Shown here: positions 62,956 through 64,000 of the stretch, piece by piece
How positions within the stretch are numbered: position 1 is the stretch's first letter
Layout of the letters: the number at the start of each line of letters is the position of its first letter
DNA from: Arthrobacter sp. zg-Y844
GTDB taxonomy: Bacteria > Actinomycetota > Actinomycetes > Actinomycetales > Micrococcaceae
Direction: 5' to 3'
Length of the DNA stretch: 64,000 bases
Assembly: GCF_024385465.1 (NCBI RefSeq)
Contig: NZ_JANFLS010000002.1
Coordinates: 682,001-746,000 of the forward strand
Made by a program: the position numbers and the translations under genes
The notes under the pieces: model-generated
What the model was told of the DNA's origin: nothing
Databases searched by the model: none
Seen by the model: the letters and a program-made list of their open reading frames with translations, nothing else

Positions 62956-64000
62956 GTGACTGACATACTCCCCCTGCACGACACCGCAATTAAGGCTTTT
63001 GCTTCCGACAACTACTCCGGTGTCCATCCGGAAATCCTCGCCGCACTGACCGCCGCGAACCAGGGCCACCAGGTGGCCTACGGCGAAGATGTGTACACCG
63101 CGAAGCTGCGCGAGGTTTTGACCGACCAGTTCGGCAACCACATCCGCGCGTTCCCGGTCTTCAACGGCACCGGCGCGAACGTCATCGCCCTCCAGTCCCT
63201 GCTGCCCCGCTGGGGTGCGGTCATCTGCCCGACGACGGCGCACATCAACGTGGACGAGAACGGCGCACCGGAGCGGATCGGCGGCATGAAGCTGCTGGGC
63301 ATCCCGACCGACGACGGCAAGCTCACGCCCGAGCTGATCGACCGTGAGGCGTGGGGCTGGGGCGACGAGCACCGCGCGCAGCCGCTGGCCGTTTCCATCA
63401 CCCAGTCCACCGAGCTCGGCACGCTGTACACGGTGGAGGAGATCGCCGCGATAGCGGACCACATCCACGCACGCGGAATGAAGCTGCACATGGACGGCGC
63501 CCGGCTGGGCAACGCCGCCGCAGCGCTGGGCGTTTCCTTCAAGGAAATGACCGCCGACGCCGGCGTGGACATCCTTTCCCTGGGCGGCACCAAGAACGGG
63601 ATGATGTACGGCGAATGCATCATCACCTTTGACCCCGAGGCCTCCCCCGGACTGGATTACCTGCGCAAGATGAACATGCAGCTGGCCTCCAAGATGCGCT
63701 TCATCTCCGCCCAGTTCGTCGCCCTGTACGGTACGGACCTGTGGCACCGCTCGGCCTCGCACGCGAACGCCATGGCGAGTCGCCTCCGCGCCGCCGTCGA
63801 GCAGATCGACGGGGTGGAAATCACCCAGCCCAGCCAGGTCAACGCTGTCTTCGCCAAGCTGCCTGCCGGTGTCGCCGACCGCCTGCGGGGCAACTTCCGG
63901 TTCTACGACTGGGACCAGTCCACCGGTGAAGTGCGCTGGATGTGCACCTTCGATACCTCCGAGGATGATGTTGATGCCTTCGCTGCGGCCATCGCCCGCG
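62956..64000 (+). CDS. Low-specificity L-threonine aldolase, 3' end outside window
   Basis: The GTG at 62956 lies eight bases after GATACT, so the message may be leaderless. The 348 visible codons show a fold-type I PLP enzyme: FASDNYSGVHPEILAALTAAN, YGEDVYTAKLRE, FNGTGANVIALQSL, LHMDGARLGNAAAALG and the PLP lysine in LSLGGTKNGMMYGE. It splits threonine into glycine and acetaldehyde. Only a few C-terminal residues are missing. It follows the SDR gene by 35 bases. Confidence 0.95.
   Translation, partial: MTDILPLHDTAIKAFASDNYSGVHPEILAALTAANQGHQVAYGEDVYTAKLREVLTDQFGNHIRAFPVFNGTGANVIALQSLLPRWGAVICPTTAHINVDENGAPERIGGMKLLGIPTDDGKLTPELIDREAWGWGDEHRAQPLAVSITQSTELGTLYTVEEIAAIADHIHARGMKLHMDGARLGNAAAALGVSFKEMTADAGVDILSLGGTKNGMMYGECIITFDPEASPGLDYLRKMNMQLASKMRFISAQFVALYGTDLWHRSASHANAMASRLRAAVEQIDGVEITQPSQVNAVFAKLPAGVADRLRGNFRFYDWDQSTGEVRWMCTFDTSEDDVDAFAAAIAR

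Overview
The window is a gene-dense, high-GC stretch of an actinobacterial chromosome, most like Arthrobacter or a close relative (Micrococcaceae). The support is a GC-rich third codon position nearly everywhere, many GTG starts and apparently leaderless genes, a DUF222/HNH protein, an Rv0909-like small protein, an FMN riboswitch in front of a RibM/PnuC-type transporter, and the order def-fmt-rsmB-rpe. Nothing suggests a plasmid or prophage. The genus is inferred from gene content only.

Layout. 1-4.1 kb: end of an HTH regulator, a truncated MFS gene, an ABC exporter pair and an aldo/keto reductase. 4.1-8.5 kb: two SMR efflux subunits, then an arsenic locus (acr3, arsC and a flavoprotein with a Cys-rich repeat tail on the minus strand; a divergent arsR on the plus strand). 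8.5-13.4 kb: RidA, MFS, PadR, AlkC-like, DUF1801, then ribM behind an FMN riboswitch. 13.7-18.4 kb: housekeeping block rpe, rsmB, fmt, def and a PD-(D/E)XK-like protein. 19.3-20.3 kb: seven tRNA genes. 20.4-30.4 kb: mixed accessory genes (GNAT, SRPBCC, NmrA-like, DUF2268, MFS-TetR, CPBP protease, a broken oxidoreductase, a secreted ScyD-like protein, an Rv0909-like protein). 30.5-41.2 kb: ZapE, HNH/DUF222, sulfurtransferase-SufE, YbaK, methyltransferase, CPBP protease, alpha/beta hydrolase, MsrB, flavin reductase.

41.3-49.3 kb is the most distinctive part. A small protein resembling encapsulated ferritin (EncFtn) is followed 44 bases later by a complete, tightly overlapping V/A-type ATPase operon (G-C-I-K-F-E-A-B-D). 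49.4-54.4 kb holds an aldo/keto reductase, an operon of NTF2-like protein, NCS1 permease and cyclase-type hydrolase, and a thiolase. 54.4-54.9 kb is a repeat-rich spacer: an inverted array of about 19-base units, related to a smaller palindrome at 37.4 kb, plus a GC-rich hexamer tract. 54.9-58.6 kb: ArsR-family regulator with its MFS partner, then prfC. 58.6-60.7 kb is visibly lower in GC, carries one ComEC-like metallo-beta-lactamase gene, and looks acquired. The window ends with a DUF6421 gene, an SDR gene and the start of a threonine aldolase.

Genes that appear to work together: acr3/arsC/flavoprotein/arsR in arsenic resistance; def-fmt-rsmB in translation start and ribosome modification; sulfurtransferase plus SufE in sulfur transfer; the V-ATPase operon, possibly with the ferritin-like gene; and NTF2-NCS1-cyclase in uptake and hydrolysis of a small cyclic or amide substrate. 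All assignments come from reading the sequence; no database search was run.
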